A stretch of DNA of 64,000 nt from Dichetophora obliterata. Its lineage: Eukaryota > Arthropoda > Insecta > Diptera > Sciomyzidae. The notes under the pieces are model-generated. The model made no database searches and was not told the DNA's origin. It worked only from the letters and a program-made list of their open reading frames with translations. The stretch spans positions 26,067,318-26,131,317 of the forward strand of contig OY986436.1 of NCBI GenBank assembly GCA_963920525.1. The letters run 5' to 3'. The translations under genes were made by a program, and so were the position numbers. Below, in pieces: positions 30,678 to 42,489 of the stretch; position 1 is the stretch's first letter; every line of letters starts with the position of its first letter.

Positions 30678-31849
30678 GTGAGTCTCTATTTTTTATATAA
30701 TTTCTTTTGGTATATCTATGTATGTTAGTTTTTTTTTATTCAGTCTTTCTCATGTCTATTAAATTTGATTTTATTTAAAAACTTGAAGGCCATGAACGCC
30801 CACAGTTAGAATTGTGCCAGCGCCTGGGAACGTGCTAGTCAGCAATGTAATAATCTTTGATGCACGCGTGGGCTACAGCGAGTATGTGTGTGCCTTGCCG
30901 CTGCATAGACGATGTATACTCACCACATACTTTGTCTATTGGCAGGAACATGAATTTTCCTAGTGGGCAGCATGCGGCATTAATTGTTGCCGGAAGTTTG
31001 TAGTGTATCTGCTGAACGACTTTCAATTCAATTCACAAATTAAGAATTTATTGCCAGAAATTTAAAAAAGCTTAGTAAAATGAAGCCCAGAAATGTGTTG
31101 GTTTTATTGACTGGTTAGTAATGGGTAAAAGAGGGATAAAATATGGCAACGCTAATTACACGGTGCTACAGTGAAAATGTACTTTTGAAGTGACATAGCA
31201 CAGGTTGTAGATCTGGTCGAGAATAACATGAAACCATACTTTAAATTGAAAATACACATCCGTAGATTTAATTTTACCGTTAAAAACCCGATTTTTAGGT
31301 ACTTTAAGCTTTAAACCATCATCAACTCAGAAAATTCTTAACCGTATTTATGTAATAAAACGGTTCTGGAAAGATAAAAGAGACAGCTTTTAAAGTATCT
31401 AAATAACTTAGAAACTATTAGAGAAATTTTTTAGTTATAATCGGTCAAGCATAATATTTTTATCTTTTTTTCAATTTTTTCAACTTTGAGGATAATTTAC
31501 TGCAAAAGTTTGGTTAAAAGCCACTATAAACGTAATAATTTTAATTAATTACACTTTATTAAGCTTAAAATTAATGTTTATTTATAAAAGTGAGATGAAA
31601 ATTTACTGAATTATTAATTTTTTTACGATTTATTTGCAATCTATTTTAGAATAAATATTAAGCGAGTTATTTGAATTCATATTGCATTTAACGGAAATTG
31701 CAAGGCTTCATTAAGCTTTGCAATATAATAATCATTCAAAACAAGTTTTAAAAATAATTCATTTAGACATTGTAAAATAAAACTAAATAATGAAATAATT
31801 AGAAAAATAAAATAAAAATTTTTAAAATAGACTGTGCAGTATAAATAAG
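30678..31849. other. Intronic or intergenic spacer with a GC-richer island at 30790-31030
   Basis: The island (TGAAGGCCATGAACGCCCAC to about GCTGAACGACTTTC) is conspicuously less AT-rich than its neighbours. Conserved intronic or regulatory sequence would look like this, and so would a young insertion. I see no inverted or direct repeats at its edges. A 63-codon minus-strand frame there has no recognisable motif. Confidence 0.3.
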
Positions 31850-32007
31850 CTTAACGCTGAAATTGAGTGTTTAAAAGTTGAGCTTAATAACATAAAACAG
31901 CTCAATAAATAAACTGAACTATCTTCTGATGCTATTGTTTTTGGAGTTCTGAAAAATCTGAAAATTTAAAAAGCATTTTTAATTCTGACTGCTGTTCCAT
32001 CGATTTC

Positions 32008-32400
32008 TTGGCTCAACAAGTTCGGGATATATTCCGTACGAAGCCAAATATAAACAACACAAACACAGCTGTTATCATTAAATTGTACACTAAATCAGAC
32101 AGAAATCGTGTACTCCAAGCATTTTCGGGCTATAGAAAACGAACCAAAGCCAATATTACTCTCAGAGCTGCCGGCTACGACTCTGATAGTCCAATTTTTA
32201 TTCATGAGAGTTTAACAGCTGATAATCGCAAAATTCTGCAAATTGCAATTAAACTTAAAAGGGCAAACAAAATATTGAGTGTGTTCTCTCTTCGCGGTGT
32301 GGTTCATATAAGAACACAAGAAAATAGCGTTGCCACACCTGTCAAATCTGAAGAAGAACTAAACAACTTAATTTTACGTGAAGCTGTTGCTTGGGTTTAA
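32008..32400 (+). CDS. ORF1 C-terminal domain of element Z
   Basis: 130 codons are open to a TAA at 32400. The sequence AVIIKLYTKSDRNRVLQAF, then SDSPIFIHESLTADNRKIL, then KILSVFSLRGVVHIRT resembles the C-terminal RNA-binding region of CR1/L2-type ORF1 proteins (a fold with an I-x-V-N-E-x-L-T-like strand followed by basic helices). Upstream, a frameshifted remnant carries a Leu/Glu heptad-like stretch (LNAEIECLKVELNNIKQLNK), consistent with a trimerising coiled coil. The start Met at 32008 is probably internal to the original ORF1. ORF2 begins about 90-200 bases downstream. Confidence 0.6.
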   Translation: MAQQVRDIFRTKPNINNTNTAVIIKLYTKSDRNRVLQAFSGYRKRTKANITLRAAGYDSDSPIFIHESLTADNRKILQIAIKLKRANKILSVFSLRGVVHIRTQENSVATPVKSEEELNNLILREAVAWV

Positions 32401-32488
32401 TCATATTTTTATTAAATGTATTAAATGTTTTTTATGTTTTCAAATATGTTTAAAATTTCTTATTTTGCACTTAAATTTGTAAACATAT

Positions 32489-33300
32489 TTGGCTATCTCT
32501 GTTTTATGTCTTTGTTCTCTAATTACATTTGTTTTGCTACAATTTTTTTTAAAGTATCCAAAGTTCCTTTTCATTTTTACTGAATCAATAATCTCAAATG
32601 AAGTAAATCCTAATGGTGTTAATGTCAACTGTGAAACCTTAATCAATATTCTATGTAAACAACGGCGTGGTTTAAGAACAGTGCACTTCAATTCAAGGAG
32701 TTTGAATGCGCTGAAGCTTGACTATGTTAGATATGTTTTTGAAAATTCGTTAGTAGATGTCATATGTGTTTCTGAAACGTGGTTTAATGTTGATATAAAC
32801 GACTTCTTTTATAGTATCAATAATTATAATCTCTTTAAAAATGATAGAAACGGTAAAAAAGGCGGTGGAGTTGCAGTTTATGTCAAATCTTGTCTGAATG
32901 CTACTCTTGTCTGTAAATCTAGTGATTCAAATGTAAAATTTATAATTGTTGAAATTTCTGATAGATGTACAAAAATTTTGTTGTCGTGTGTGTATAATCC
33001 CAATAATTTATTTAGTCTTGATCCTTTTTCTAGTGAAATGTTGACACGTCTGATAGATTTTGACTTCTATGTTATATGTGGAGATTTCAATGTGAATTTA
33101 CTCAATAATGATATTGCTTTTCAAAATTTATCTAGCCATGTATCTGCAGCTGGGCTCTTTATTCTCAGACTCAGACATACCCACTAGGTATGCTGCAAAC
33201 AGTACACGTAGCTTGCTTGACTTTTTTCTTGTATCCGATTTATCATGCCTTCTGTTGTTTAACCAAAATCTTTTGTATCAGATCACGATTTAATATTCTG
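32489..33300 (+). pseudogene. Endonuclease domain of element Z
   Basis: The frame 32489-33187 contains LRTVHFNSRSLNALKLDYV (N-terminal catalytic Asn region), DVICVSETWFN (catalytic Glu), KKGGGVAVYVKSCLNA and FYVICGDFNVNLLNND (catalytic D-x-N). A frameshift near 33130 moves it to the next frame, which reads LFSDSDIPTRYAANSTRSL and LLDFFLVSDL. The SDHD block follows at about 33283 after a further shift. The first 60 codons are hydrophobic and probably not native. The domain belongs to the apurinic-type endonuclease of CR1 and Jockey elements. Confidence 0.75.
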
Positions 33301-34164
33301 CACATTAAATTTGCACCTTCATCATGACTGGATTCCTAACACCTATTCATACCGTGATTTCAAATCTATCAATTTAAATCTCCTGTTTCAAAATCTTCCT
33401 ACTTTTGATGGAATAATTTGGAATAATTTTTGGTACCAAAACTCTGTTGATGATAAACTAAATGTGTTCAATGTGCAAGTTATGGATGTCTTTGAGCATT
33501 ATGTTCCAATTCGTTCTGTTCATGTATAAAATGTTTCATGTCCGTGGTTCACTTCTTCTGTAAGAGCTGGAATTAAAAACCGGAATAAATTATACTCTAA
33601 GTGGGGAAAAAACAGCCTTCAACCTTAAACTGGCAAAACTATAAACTTGCCCGCAACCTAGTCACACTCCTGATAAGAACAGCTAAAATTAACTTTTTTT
33701 CGGCTAAGTTAAATACATCTCTCCCATCTAAGCAGCTGTGGGCAAATCTAAAAAGTTAGTCATTGAAAATAAGGACAATGTCAAATGTGATATTCAACCT
33801 AGCATTTTATATGATTACTATTATTTTATATGATCAATACTAACTTCAATTTGAATTCGAACTTAAATGTTCTTGACTTACCTGAGCTAACTAGTAGTTC
33901 TTTTGAGTTTTCCGTAGTTAATGAAAATGATGTTTCAAGGAGTATTTTGTAGTTATGATCAAATTCCTTAGGAGAAGATCAAATTTCTGTAAAGTTTATA
34001 AAAATTATATTGTCGTATATTTTAAGCCCGTTGACACATATAATAAACTACTGCTTCACTACTTCATGCTTTCCTAAAATGTGAAAAGTTGGAACTATAA
34101 TCCCTGTTTCTAAAAAATCATTAGCTAGAGAACCAAATAATTTCAGACCCATATGCATCCTCTC

Positions 34165-34888
34165 ATGTTTGTCAAAAATATGTGAGTCCCTTATGGTGGA
34201 ACAAATTAATAATTATCTAAGCCTAAACAAACTCCCAACACCACAACAATCAGGATTCCGTTCAGGACATAGTTGCTGTACTGCGATGACTAAAGTTATT
34301 GATGATATACGAATTGAGTATGACCGAGGTTTTATTACTATTCTTTGCCTTTTAGATTTTTCTAAAGCATTTGATACGGTAGATCATCATATTCTATGTA
34401 AAAAGTTACCACGTTTCTTCGGGTTTTCAAACAGTGCTGTGAAGCTTATGTGGAGTTGTCTAACTGATAGATCTCAAAGAACAAAAGTTGGGTCTCTCTA
34501 TCCTGAATTTAAATCTATTAAATCTGGAGTACCACAAGGATCAATTCTTGGTTCCTTACTGTTCAGTTTGTTCATAAATGATATCTTTTTGATATGTAAT
34601 AGTGTCACCTTGCACGTATACGCTGATGATATCCAAATGTATCTCTCTAGACGTGTTGGTCTTATTGATGATCTAAGTTGCAGGATGAATGAAGATTTAG
34701 AAATAATTCATAAATGGGCGGTAAATAATTGTCTTACTCTTAATCCAACAAAATCCTACGTTTTGCCAATATTAAAAAACAAAATTTATATGCAAGACAT
34801 TCCTCCTATCTACATTGGTAATAACCCTCTTAAGTTTGTAAGTAAAGTCAAAAATCTTGGTTTTGTGTTGAATTCTTCACTTACATGT
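34165..34888 (+). pseudogene. Reverse transcriptase core of element Z
   Basis: Reading in order: LSKICESLMVEQINNYLS, PTPQQSGFRSGHSCCTAM, ILCLLDFSKAFDTVDHHIL (motif A), SIKSGVPQGSILGSLLFSL (motif B), VYADDIQMYLSRR (motif C, catalytic Asp pair near 34622-34630), WAVNNCLTLNPTKS and VKNLGFVLNSSLTC. The open frame from 34169 runs past the junction to 34957, but the last 23 codons belong to the inserted element W. The upstream finger region (33840-34160) is readable only with frameshifts, around NNFRPICILS. Confidence 0.8.
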
Positions 34889-36710
34889 TTACTTGTTTGG
34901 TCTACAGAATATATCTTACAGACTATGCATAACAATAGCAATAATTACAATAATTAGCTATTTACAATAAAAATGTATTTACTTAATTAATTAAAAATCG
35001 TAAATAAATTTAAGCGAAATTTAGTCTGTGAGCAGTTAAAATTTAATATTGAACAATAAGTGTTACACAGTTTTATACAGCGAGTTATAGGTTCGTTATT
35101 ACCGTAATTAATTCTATTTAAAGTTATAGGTTCGTTATTACCGTAATTAATTCTATTTAATGTTTCTCCCAGCATACGATTGTTGCGCAAACTCCTTTGT
35201 GCATAGTAAATTATGAAAAACGCGTACAATTCAACAAATTTTATATTTTTTGTAAGATGTTGTAAGCGAACATTAGATCAGTGTAGATTCTTCGATCCTT
35301 CAACAACTGAAGACCAAGCAATTTACGGCGAGCTTCGTATGGTGGAAGTCCGTCATTCCAATGTATTTTATTAAGAGCATATCTTGTACAATTTCTCTGT
35401 ATTCTTTCTACATGTTTCTAATGGTTAAAGGATCCTTAAAGTTCTTAGTGTTTCATTTAATAAAACCTAGCATTGAGTTTGCTTTTGAAATTATATAGTC
35501 GAAGTGGCTTTTAAAACTTAAATTTAAATCAAGAAATACTCCTAAATCGTTTACATCAGTTTTGCGATTTAAATAGTTATTATTTATAGAGTAATTCTCT
35601 AAAATTGGAACTGAACGTTTTGTGTATGATCCGACACAACATTTGTTAGTATTAAAATGCAAGTTATTTAAAAAGCACCAATCATAAAAAATAGTCAAGT
35701 CACTTTGCAGATTAAAACAATCATATGGATGTGAAATTTTTGAGCAGAGCTTCACGTCATCCGCAAATAATAAGCATTTTGAGTACTTAAACCTTTGTGG
35801 CAAATCATTAATAAAAATAAGTAAAAGCAGTGGTCCGCAATGAGTTCCCTGCGGAATACCAGAAGTTGCGTTAATAACAAATTCGGAGTTCGTTGATCCT
35901 ATTTTAACAAGAAGTTTTCTATTCTCTAAATAACTTTTGAAAAAGTTTACAGAGACTCCGACAGACCAAAGTTTTTGAGCCTATGCAGCAAAGTACTGTG
36001 GTCAACTTTATCGAACGCTTTTGAGAATTCAGTGTAAATGACGTCTAGTTGATCCCCATTTTCCATAGCGCTCGCTATATTATTTGTAATCAAGGCCAAA
36101 TTTGTGCTTGTAGATTTGCCCGGAAAGAATCTATGTTGGCAGTCGACTATAAGATTACCAATGTTATCAAAAAGCTTATTTTTAATAATATGATCGAATA
36201 ATTTAGCAAATGCGCACTGTTTCACAATCACTCTATAATTATTAATATCATTTCTGTTACCAGATTTATATATAGGATCTACCGAACAAACCTTCCAGGG
36301 TTCCAAAAAAATACCATTTTTCAAGCAGCAATTATATAGAATTGATAATTGTTTACTTATATTTGCCACGCAGCGCCTGAAAAATATTGGTGCGATATCT
36401 TCTTTTTCGCATTTTGAGCTTGAACTAAGATTCGAAATAGCTACGGTTACGTCCTCTTCTGCAACCATAAAGTTATCAATGAATATACGATTTGATGACT
36501 GAAAACTTGAAGAGCTAACAGAGTTCGTAAAGTTTGTATAGAATTCAAAGACTTCTTGAAAAAATTTTGCACACAGATTGCAAGTTTCTGTGGTATTGTT
36601 TGATTTTATTCCATTGCATACCATGATAGTTGGAAAACCGTTCGTTTTGCGCTTAGAATTTAAGTATTGCCAAAAGCATTTTGGGTTCGAGAGCAATTTT
36701 CTCTCGATAT
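34889..36710 (-). mobile_element. CR1-type element W inserted in element Z
   Basis: The minus strand reads KLLSNPKCFWQYLNSKRKT, LCAKFFQEVFEF, DPIYKSGNRNDINNYR, CQHRFFPGKSTSTNLAL, YTEFSKAFDKVDHSTL (36717-35947). After a frameshift it continues TSGIPQGTHCGPLLLLIF, LFADDVKLCSKI (catalytic Asp pair near 35755) and NDLGVFLDLNLSFKSHFDY (35803-35453), then LPPYEARRKLLGLQLLKDR near 35300. It is 5'-truncated at the Z junction (36715) and ends in A/T-rich 3' UTR at about 34889. It is closest in style to the 5.3-9.6 kb CR1 element and is decayed. Confidence 0.8.
35083..35160. repeat. Perfect 39-bp tandem duplication
   Basis: 35083-35121 and 35122-35160 are identical (AGTTATAGGTTCGTTATTAC...). In element W's minus-strand frame the repeat adds 13 codons in phase (NRINYGNNEPITL, then NRINYGNNEPITR). 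The perfect identity indicates a recent replication-slippage or repair event. Confidence 0.9.
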
Positions 36711-37262
36711 TGGCCATATTAATAGTGTAATTAGTAAAATTTATTGTACATTGCGTAATCTAAGACTATCTGCCCCCTTTACATCTACTGAAACAAAAAG
36801 AAGGTTGGTGGTTCAATTGATTGTTCCTATAATCAGCTACTTTGTAGTAAACTTGACTAGCAATCACTTCATAAAATACAACTCGCTTTCATTAATGCTT
36901 CTCGCTATGGTTATGGTCTACGTAAGTTTCATCATATCACGTCTTGGAGTAAAAGTATTCTGGGTTTTGGCATTGCCTCTTACATGAATGCAAGGAACTG
37001 TATATTTTTGCATAATATCATTTATTCAAAAACTCCAATTTATCTTTATGTAAAATTGCAATTTAGCCAATCAAATGAAGCCGAAATTTAATGCTACCGA
37101 AATTAAATTATTTAAATTCAACAAGACTTTTCTTAATTAACGCCATTAGATTATGGAACTCTCTGCCTAATAATTTAAAATGTGCTCAAAAGAAAGGGAA
37201 CTTTAGACTTTTAATTTCTAAGAATATTTTTTCTTTTAAGTATATGTTTTGTAATCACTGAG
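36711..37262 (+). pseudogene. Thumb and C-terminal block of element Z
   Basis: It reads HINSVISKIYCTLRNLRLS, APFTSTETKRRLVVQLIVP, then with several frameshifts IISRLGVKVFWVLALPL, YSKTPIYLYVKLQF-like residues and FKFNKTFLINAIRLWNSLP, ending about 37262. The I-R-L-W-N-S-L-P block is the conserved end of this CR1/Jockey-like family. It is the continuation of the RT interrupted at 34888. Confidence 0.75.
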
Positions 37263-37473
37263 ATATTTAGATACAAGATTTAATTTTAAAAAAAATGAAA
37301 TTAAGATATAATTAAGATTGGAATTGATTAATTCTTAGTTTTTAAGACAGTATGCCACTAATTTCCAATTATATATTGTATCATAAAAGAAATTATTCTT
37401 AATGTATCGCAAAAAATCTATCAAAATCAATCAAAATAATAAATAATAGTTAAATACATATTAATTGTAATAA

Positions 37474-37808
37474 ATGCGGCCGTAGCCTAGTGGGTAGCGT
37501 GCGTTTCCCCTAAGCTAAAGTACCGCGGTAGCCCGGGTTCAATTCCAGCTCAGACAGAAAGTTTTTTCAATTGAATTAATTTTTCTGTTCGGTCGTCACC
37601 TCTCTGCAGACAATGGCAAACCTCAGAGAGTAAATATTGCCATGTAAAGCTTCTTGAGAACATAAGCCGTTCGGAGTCGGCATAAAACACGTAGGTCCAG
37701 TTCTCGGTCATTTGGTGATCAAACATTTAATAAAACGCACAACACAATTGATCAATAGAAGCTAGGTCAAAGTCCTTCCAAGGGCTGAAGTGGCCAGTAT
37801 ATTAATTA
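37474..37808 (+). repeat. tRNA-derived SINE (family A), about 335 bp
   Basis: The head has pol III boxes TAGCCTAGTGGGTAGCG (A) and GGGTTCAATTCC (B). The body carries the GCAAACCTCAGAGAGTAAAT and GCCGTTCGGAGTCGGC blocks that I recognise as the conserved centre of a SINE abundant in higher flies. The tail leads into an A/T-rich end (about 37800). It is inserted between the 3' end of element Z and a Jockey fragment. The head is not a functional tRNA: the acceptor stem does not close. Confidence 0.8.
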
Positions 37809-38515
37809 AATAATAAATGCAAGAAAAAAAACTTTATTTTCTAAATGGAAGATCGGATGGAATCGTCTAACTTCGGTGGTCTCATCGAGGAGTGAAATAA
37901 CCAACGGATTGATATGATCACTAAGCCTTTGCAAGTATCTTTGGCTGAACTTTCTAATATCGACCTTTAGTTTTAGTACGGAAACATCTCTTTGTATGGA
38001 TAAATAAGTAACAAACCAAGGAGCATTTGTAATAAAACGAAGTTTTTTTAACTGGTAGCGTTCCAATATCTCGATGTTAGAGTTACTAGTAGTTCCCCAA
38101 AGCGGTCCATATGTCAAAATAGGTTTAAGTATTGTTTTGTATAATTTTATTTTGTTGTGGAGATTAGGTTTTGGTTTTGGATTAATAAGCCAAAACATTT
38201 TTTGTTTACCAGATTTAGCTGCTGCAGTTTAGCTTTTAAATGATTTTTCCAGGTAGGACGTCTGTCAAGGGGTAGTCCGAGATACTAGACCGAACTATTT
38301 GCTGAAATAGTTGTGCCATTGAATCTTATTACAGGACAGTCACCTCTCCTTAAAGAAAATGTTGCATGAACAGATTTTTCTGCATTAACTTTTATGTTCC
38401 ATTTTGATAGCCACATCTCAATTTTATTTATTTGGCTTTGAACTAATTTTGAGGCTTTCACAGCTGAAATGTTCGTTCCTAAAACTGCGGTATTGTCTGC
38501 AATAAGAAATTATGT
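37809..38515 (-). pseudogene. Jockey-clade RT fragment, palm end and thumb
   Basis: The minus strand reads ADNTAVLGTNISAVKASKL, VQSQINKIEMWLSKWNIKV, NAEKSVHATFSLRRGDCP, then after a stop YLGLPLDRRPTWKNHL, KIKLYKTILKPILTYGP, ILERYQLKKLRFITNAPW, YLSIQRDVSVLKLKVDI and HINPLVISLLDE. These are characteristic of Jockey-clade ORF2 C-termini (LTYG-x-x-LWG, RYQ-x-K-x-LR-x-ITNAPW). It is 5'-truncated in the middle of the Y-A-D-D region, whose second Asp is now Asn. It is decayed by stops and a frameshift. Confidence 0.8.
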
Positions 38516-41500
38516 CTTTGAACTTTCCATAAAATGTATTTTTATGATTTATTTTTAAATTGCTGTATTTTTTTATCACTTTTACATATTCGGAAATAAC
38601 CTTTTAAACACCCCCAAGATTATTACTTTATATTATTTATCTTTATATGAATAAAGCAATATTTTAGAGTTCTTTACATTTTTTGTTTCATCGTAAAAAC
38701 TTTTCCCGACTTTGAGCGATATAAGGGTAGTTTCCAGAAGAAATTATTCCTGTAAAATGGATACTAAACAACATTTTCAGTTGCTTATATATATTTTTAT
38801 TAAAAATACATAATATCGCAATGCTCAGAAATGCTTACTCAACTTTTTCCGTTTGTAAGAAACATTGTCAGTTTCACGTGAGATGACCAGTAATCAGCTA
38901 ACCTTACGATTTGGCTTTTCCCTTGAATACTATTTTCAAGTTTTATCATCTCTTGATGAAATCATTCACCCTGTTCATCGCTCAATTTATCAAGATTCTC
39001 TGGGAAATAGTTCAAATGAGAATGCAGAAAATTTATTTTTATGGACATTTTGCATCCCATTTCTTCGGAGGCATTTAAGAATCGGACCTTCTTTTGTTTT
39101 TCAAAAAAATTTCACATAAAGAAAATAAACTTCTCCATGCTCTTCTTTCAACTTCACTCAATTGTTCTGGGAAATTTCATCGTTCATAATTTTTCGAATT
39201 TGAAGTTCAGCGAATATATCTGTAAATTGGCATATTTACGTACACTTTTTCGATATTAATTTTAGAATAATGGCAAAGAAACTTATATCATTCGAAAGGT
39301 ACTGCGCCTTATACGTGCAGAATCATTTTAAATTTTAAATTTATGACCTCTGACCCGAAATATTAACGTTGAAAGCTTGTATTATTTTTTGTAAGGAATC
39401 TAAGGGCTAGGAAGAGGTAGAATGGTGAATGAGGTATCAAATGAAAGATCTGGCCGCACAATATGATTATATTTTAAATTGGTGACCTTCGACCTGAAAA
39501 ATGAGCGTAAAAAGAGCATTTATTAAATAAAAGCTAAACTGTAACAGATGGAAGAATATAATGTAAAAGGGAATTTTATACATTGATAAGTTGTGCAAAG
39601 AATACTTCCGACATATTGCGCCATCTCTTACGGATACCCTACAATAAGCATTTTTTTATGTTAAAAGTGTGAATATATATTGTGATGGTGAAAATTCTAG
39701 CAAATAGCAAGTAATGAAAAATTTCCGTAATTTTGACATGAAAATTATTGCGGTAGCTCGAAAACCATAGGTGTTTACAGTACAACGTATTTTTGTATGA
39801 AACGTCGTTGGTTCAGAAATATAACGGTATACGAAAGCTTTTTTGGTAATATTTTTCTCGGATATATTTTCGGATAATGTTAAAAAAATTCCCGTTATGA
39901 CATAAAACTACTGAGATGTATCAAATAACGTAGATTTTTTTTTAGTACAACGTATTTCTTTGAAGCAGGGTCATCGCCTCAGAATGAGAAAAAAACGGTT
40001 GAAATTTAAAGTTTTGATTTTGCAAGCAAATATCTTGGCCATTTTTCAATAGATTTTCATCAAATTTTCTTTGGCTGAAAGATCAATTAATTGACTGTGG
40101 AGACATAAGAAAAAATTTACCGTTGTCTCACTAATTCAATGTTTTATATGGTTTTAAAAATTCCTCTAAAATCTTCAGTTTTTTCTCAAAAAATAGACTA
40201 AACGTGTTTGTTGTTGTAATTTTGTTTCCTTATAAAATTTTCTTTTTTCACACTCTTTCATATGACATCTCATTTATTAGAAAAAATGCAAAAAATAGTT
40301 TCTATCATCGAAAATCATGAGCTACTACTACCCCTATGATTTTTTTTGATGAAAATTAAATTTTTCAAAATGTTGTTTTTATATTTTCTACAAAGCTCTA
40401 CAGCTTAAAAAGTAACTTCTGTAAAAAAATTTTCAAATATTTCAAACCACTCCAAAGTGATCTATGTTTTAAGCCATTTCGTTATATCTAAAAATAGGCG
40501 TAGGAGAAACAGTTCTTCCGTTTTTCTGAACCGATTTTGATAATTTTTTTAAATAAATTAGAGTAAGGAGAAAAAGTTCACCGAATAGTTATGTGACTTT
40601 TGACCTGAAATATGAGCATTGAAAGAATATTTCTGAAGTAAAACCTAAACTATAAGAAATGGAAGAACATGGCGTTGGTGGAAATTTTAGATATTAATAC
40701 AATGTAGGAAAAACATTTTTCGCTATCTCTTACGGATACCCTACAATAAGCATTTTTTTATAGTAAATTTTGTTCTTTTACAAATAGTGAATTCAGAAAA
40801 TTTTTGATTTTAAAGTTATGACGATATCTCTAAAACTGTTGCTTTTTCTCAAAACTTAAGATTTTCTTAGTACAACACATATCCTTAAGGCAAGGTCAAT
40901 GCCTCAGAATGAGAAAAAAGAATAAAATTTCAGAAAGTTGGTCGAATTTCGACCAGAGACGATACTAGTAATATATTATTACGTGTAATTATTAATTTCT
41001 GAGAAGAAAAAGCATTTACCTTCTTTGATTTTGGCGTCACTTAGCCTAGGAAACAACGTTTTGAAATATAAAAAAGATTCGCATATTGTGTTAACTCGTT
41101 TCACAAACTGTAAAACTCGTTTCATGTGACCCAATTTGAAAAGCAATAGTTGCAAAATGGTTTTTTCAGCTTACACGAGAGGAATGTTGTTCTGATTACT
41201 TTATCCAATTATAAAGAAATTTCGGGGTTGTACTGATCCTTCGCACGACTGTCCCACTCAAAAAGAAAGCAACACTTAGTGTATCCTCCTTGCATTCCAA
41301 ATAGTATAGTGTGGACTTTCAGATCTGAGACGATAAGCCATTGATGTTTTGTGTATTCAATTACCCTCAGAACCATCGACATATCTTTGTACGTTTAAAA
41401 GGTTATTTCTGATTAGGGAAATATAAAAAGGGGTCATTCGCATTCAAAAATACATTTATTTTCAAATCATTTATAAAAACATATTTTATAGAACCGTCAA

Positions 41501-41770
41501 AGTGATATATGAGCGCTCCAAGACCTATGGACCAAAGAAGGCGTACTTTCTTATTTATAAAAAAATTAAATTACTCATTCAATTTTCATCCAATTTTCAA
41601 AATCAATATTAATTTTATTTTTAAAAAAGTGTACTTTAATAATATTATTACGTTAATAGTAGCTTTGAACCAAAATTTGGCAGTAAATTATCCTCAAAAT
41701 TGAAAAAATTTGAAAAAAAGGCAAAAATTTTAGGTCTGGCCGATTATAACTCAAAAAGTTATTTTAATAG
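38516..41770. repeat. Non-coding AT-rich block with diverged internal repeats
   Basis: There are no credible genes. A perfect 36-base word (ATCTCTTACGGATACCCTAC...) occurs at 39623-39658 and 40725-40760. GCCTCAGAATGAGAAAAAA occurs near 39976, with a matching word near 40900. The GACCTGAAA-x-ATGAGC words at about 39490 and 40605 are also shared. The order is the same but the spacing differs (0.9-1.25 kb), so this is an old, gapped duplication of at least 1 kb. The family is unknown. Confidence 0.6.
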
Positions 41771-41775
41771 TTCTT

Positions 41776-41834
<59 letters not shown>
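41776..41834. repeat. (AGT)n trinucleotide microsatellite, about 19 units
   Basis: An uninterrupted AGT/TAG run sits in AT-rich DNA. Such runs are hypermutable and useful as markers. I infer no function for it. Confidence 0.95.
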
Positions 41835-42139
41835 TTTTTATTCAACAATTCATTACATTCTTAATAATAACAATATATGTATCTATAAGAAGAATTATGT
41901 TATACAAATAACTGCAATGAATGTTAAGCTGCTTCTATAGTTCATTAGGAGCTAGAGGCGAATACAGCTTGTTAAAAATATATATAATAATTAATGAAAT
42001 AATGATTAATAAATGATGCATTAATTACAATAATCAAATAAAGAAAATAAATCGAAAAATTTAATATTAACATATTTTTTTTTTATTTTTGTTTTTTAAA
42101 AGTTTTTTTTTATGTTTTTTATGTAAGTTATGTACATAC

Positions 42140-42475
42140 TTTGAAAGCAAGACCATCAACCCAAAAGTCCCTGGTTCGAATCCAGGTTCGGGCATGGTTC
42201 TTTTCACTTTCTTTGTTCTTTACTACATTTAAGAATTATGAAAAACTAAATCATCTCCAGCTAAATTGTGGAAAATGTGGAATTAAAGGACAGAAACAAC
42301 TAAGGGCGGGAAATGCTTGCAATTCAAATTGTCTTTCACGGTTTTTTCGCCTAATCAATAATTCACATATGGTTCTAATCAATTCCTCTAAATAATCTTA
42401 CCCCTTCCTTTTAGGTCAAAGAGTCAAGCTTGTTTGTATAAGGCGTATGCCTTGGTTTTTTGATCTTTTAAAACA
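42140..42475 (+). repeat. SINE family B, copy 1
   Basis: The decayed tRNA-like head ends in the B box GGTTCGAATCCAGG. The body TTTAAGAATTATGAAAAACT, GGAATTAAAGGACAG and CAATTCAAATTGTCTTTCACG matches the copy at 55365-55765, ending GGCGTATGCCTTGGTT and an A-rich tail. The A-box half of the head is degraded. It sits directly beside the truncated 3' end of the minus-strand I/LOA element. Confidence 0.75.
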
Positions 42476-42489
42476 AAAAAAAAAATTTC

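Larger units (their letters stand above)
31850..37262 (+). mobile_element. CR1/Jockey-like element Z, nearly full length, split by an opposite-strand element
   Basis: In order on the plus strand: coiled-coil-like ORF1 remnant (about 31850-32400), endonuclease (32489-33300), EN-RT linker (33300-34160), RT (34165-34888), insertion of element W (34889-36710), and the thumb plus C-terminal block (36711-37262). The thumb joins cleanly across the insertion: NSSLTC before it, HINSVISKIYCTLRNLR after it. This matches the contiguous YLTCTDHINAVIRKIYFIL of copy Y at 21.4 kb. Numerous stops and frameshifts are present. The 3' UTR extends to about 37473. Confidence 0.8.

Noticed and set aside
30835..31026. 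63-codon minus-strand gene in the GC-richer island
   Set aside because: No known domain, and the island's GC content alone lengthens open frames.
31081..31119. Signal-peptide-like exon (MKPRNVLVLLTG) with donor GTTAGT
   Set aside because: Too short, the donor is weak and no partner exon is visible; kept only as an observation.
37474..37560. Functional tRNA gene
   Set aside because: The A and B boxes are good, but the sequence continues into a recognisable SINE body and the cloverleaf is incomplete.
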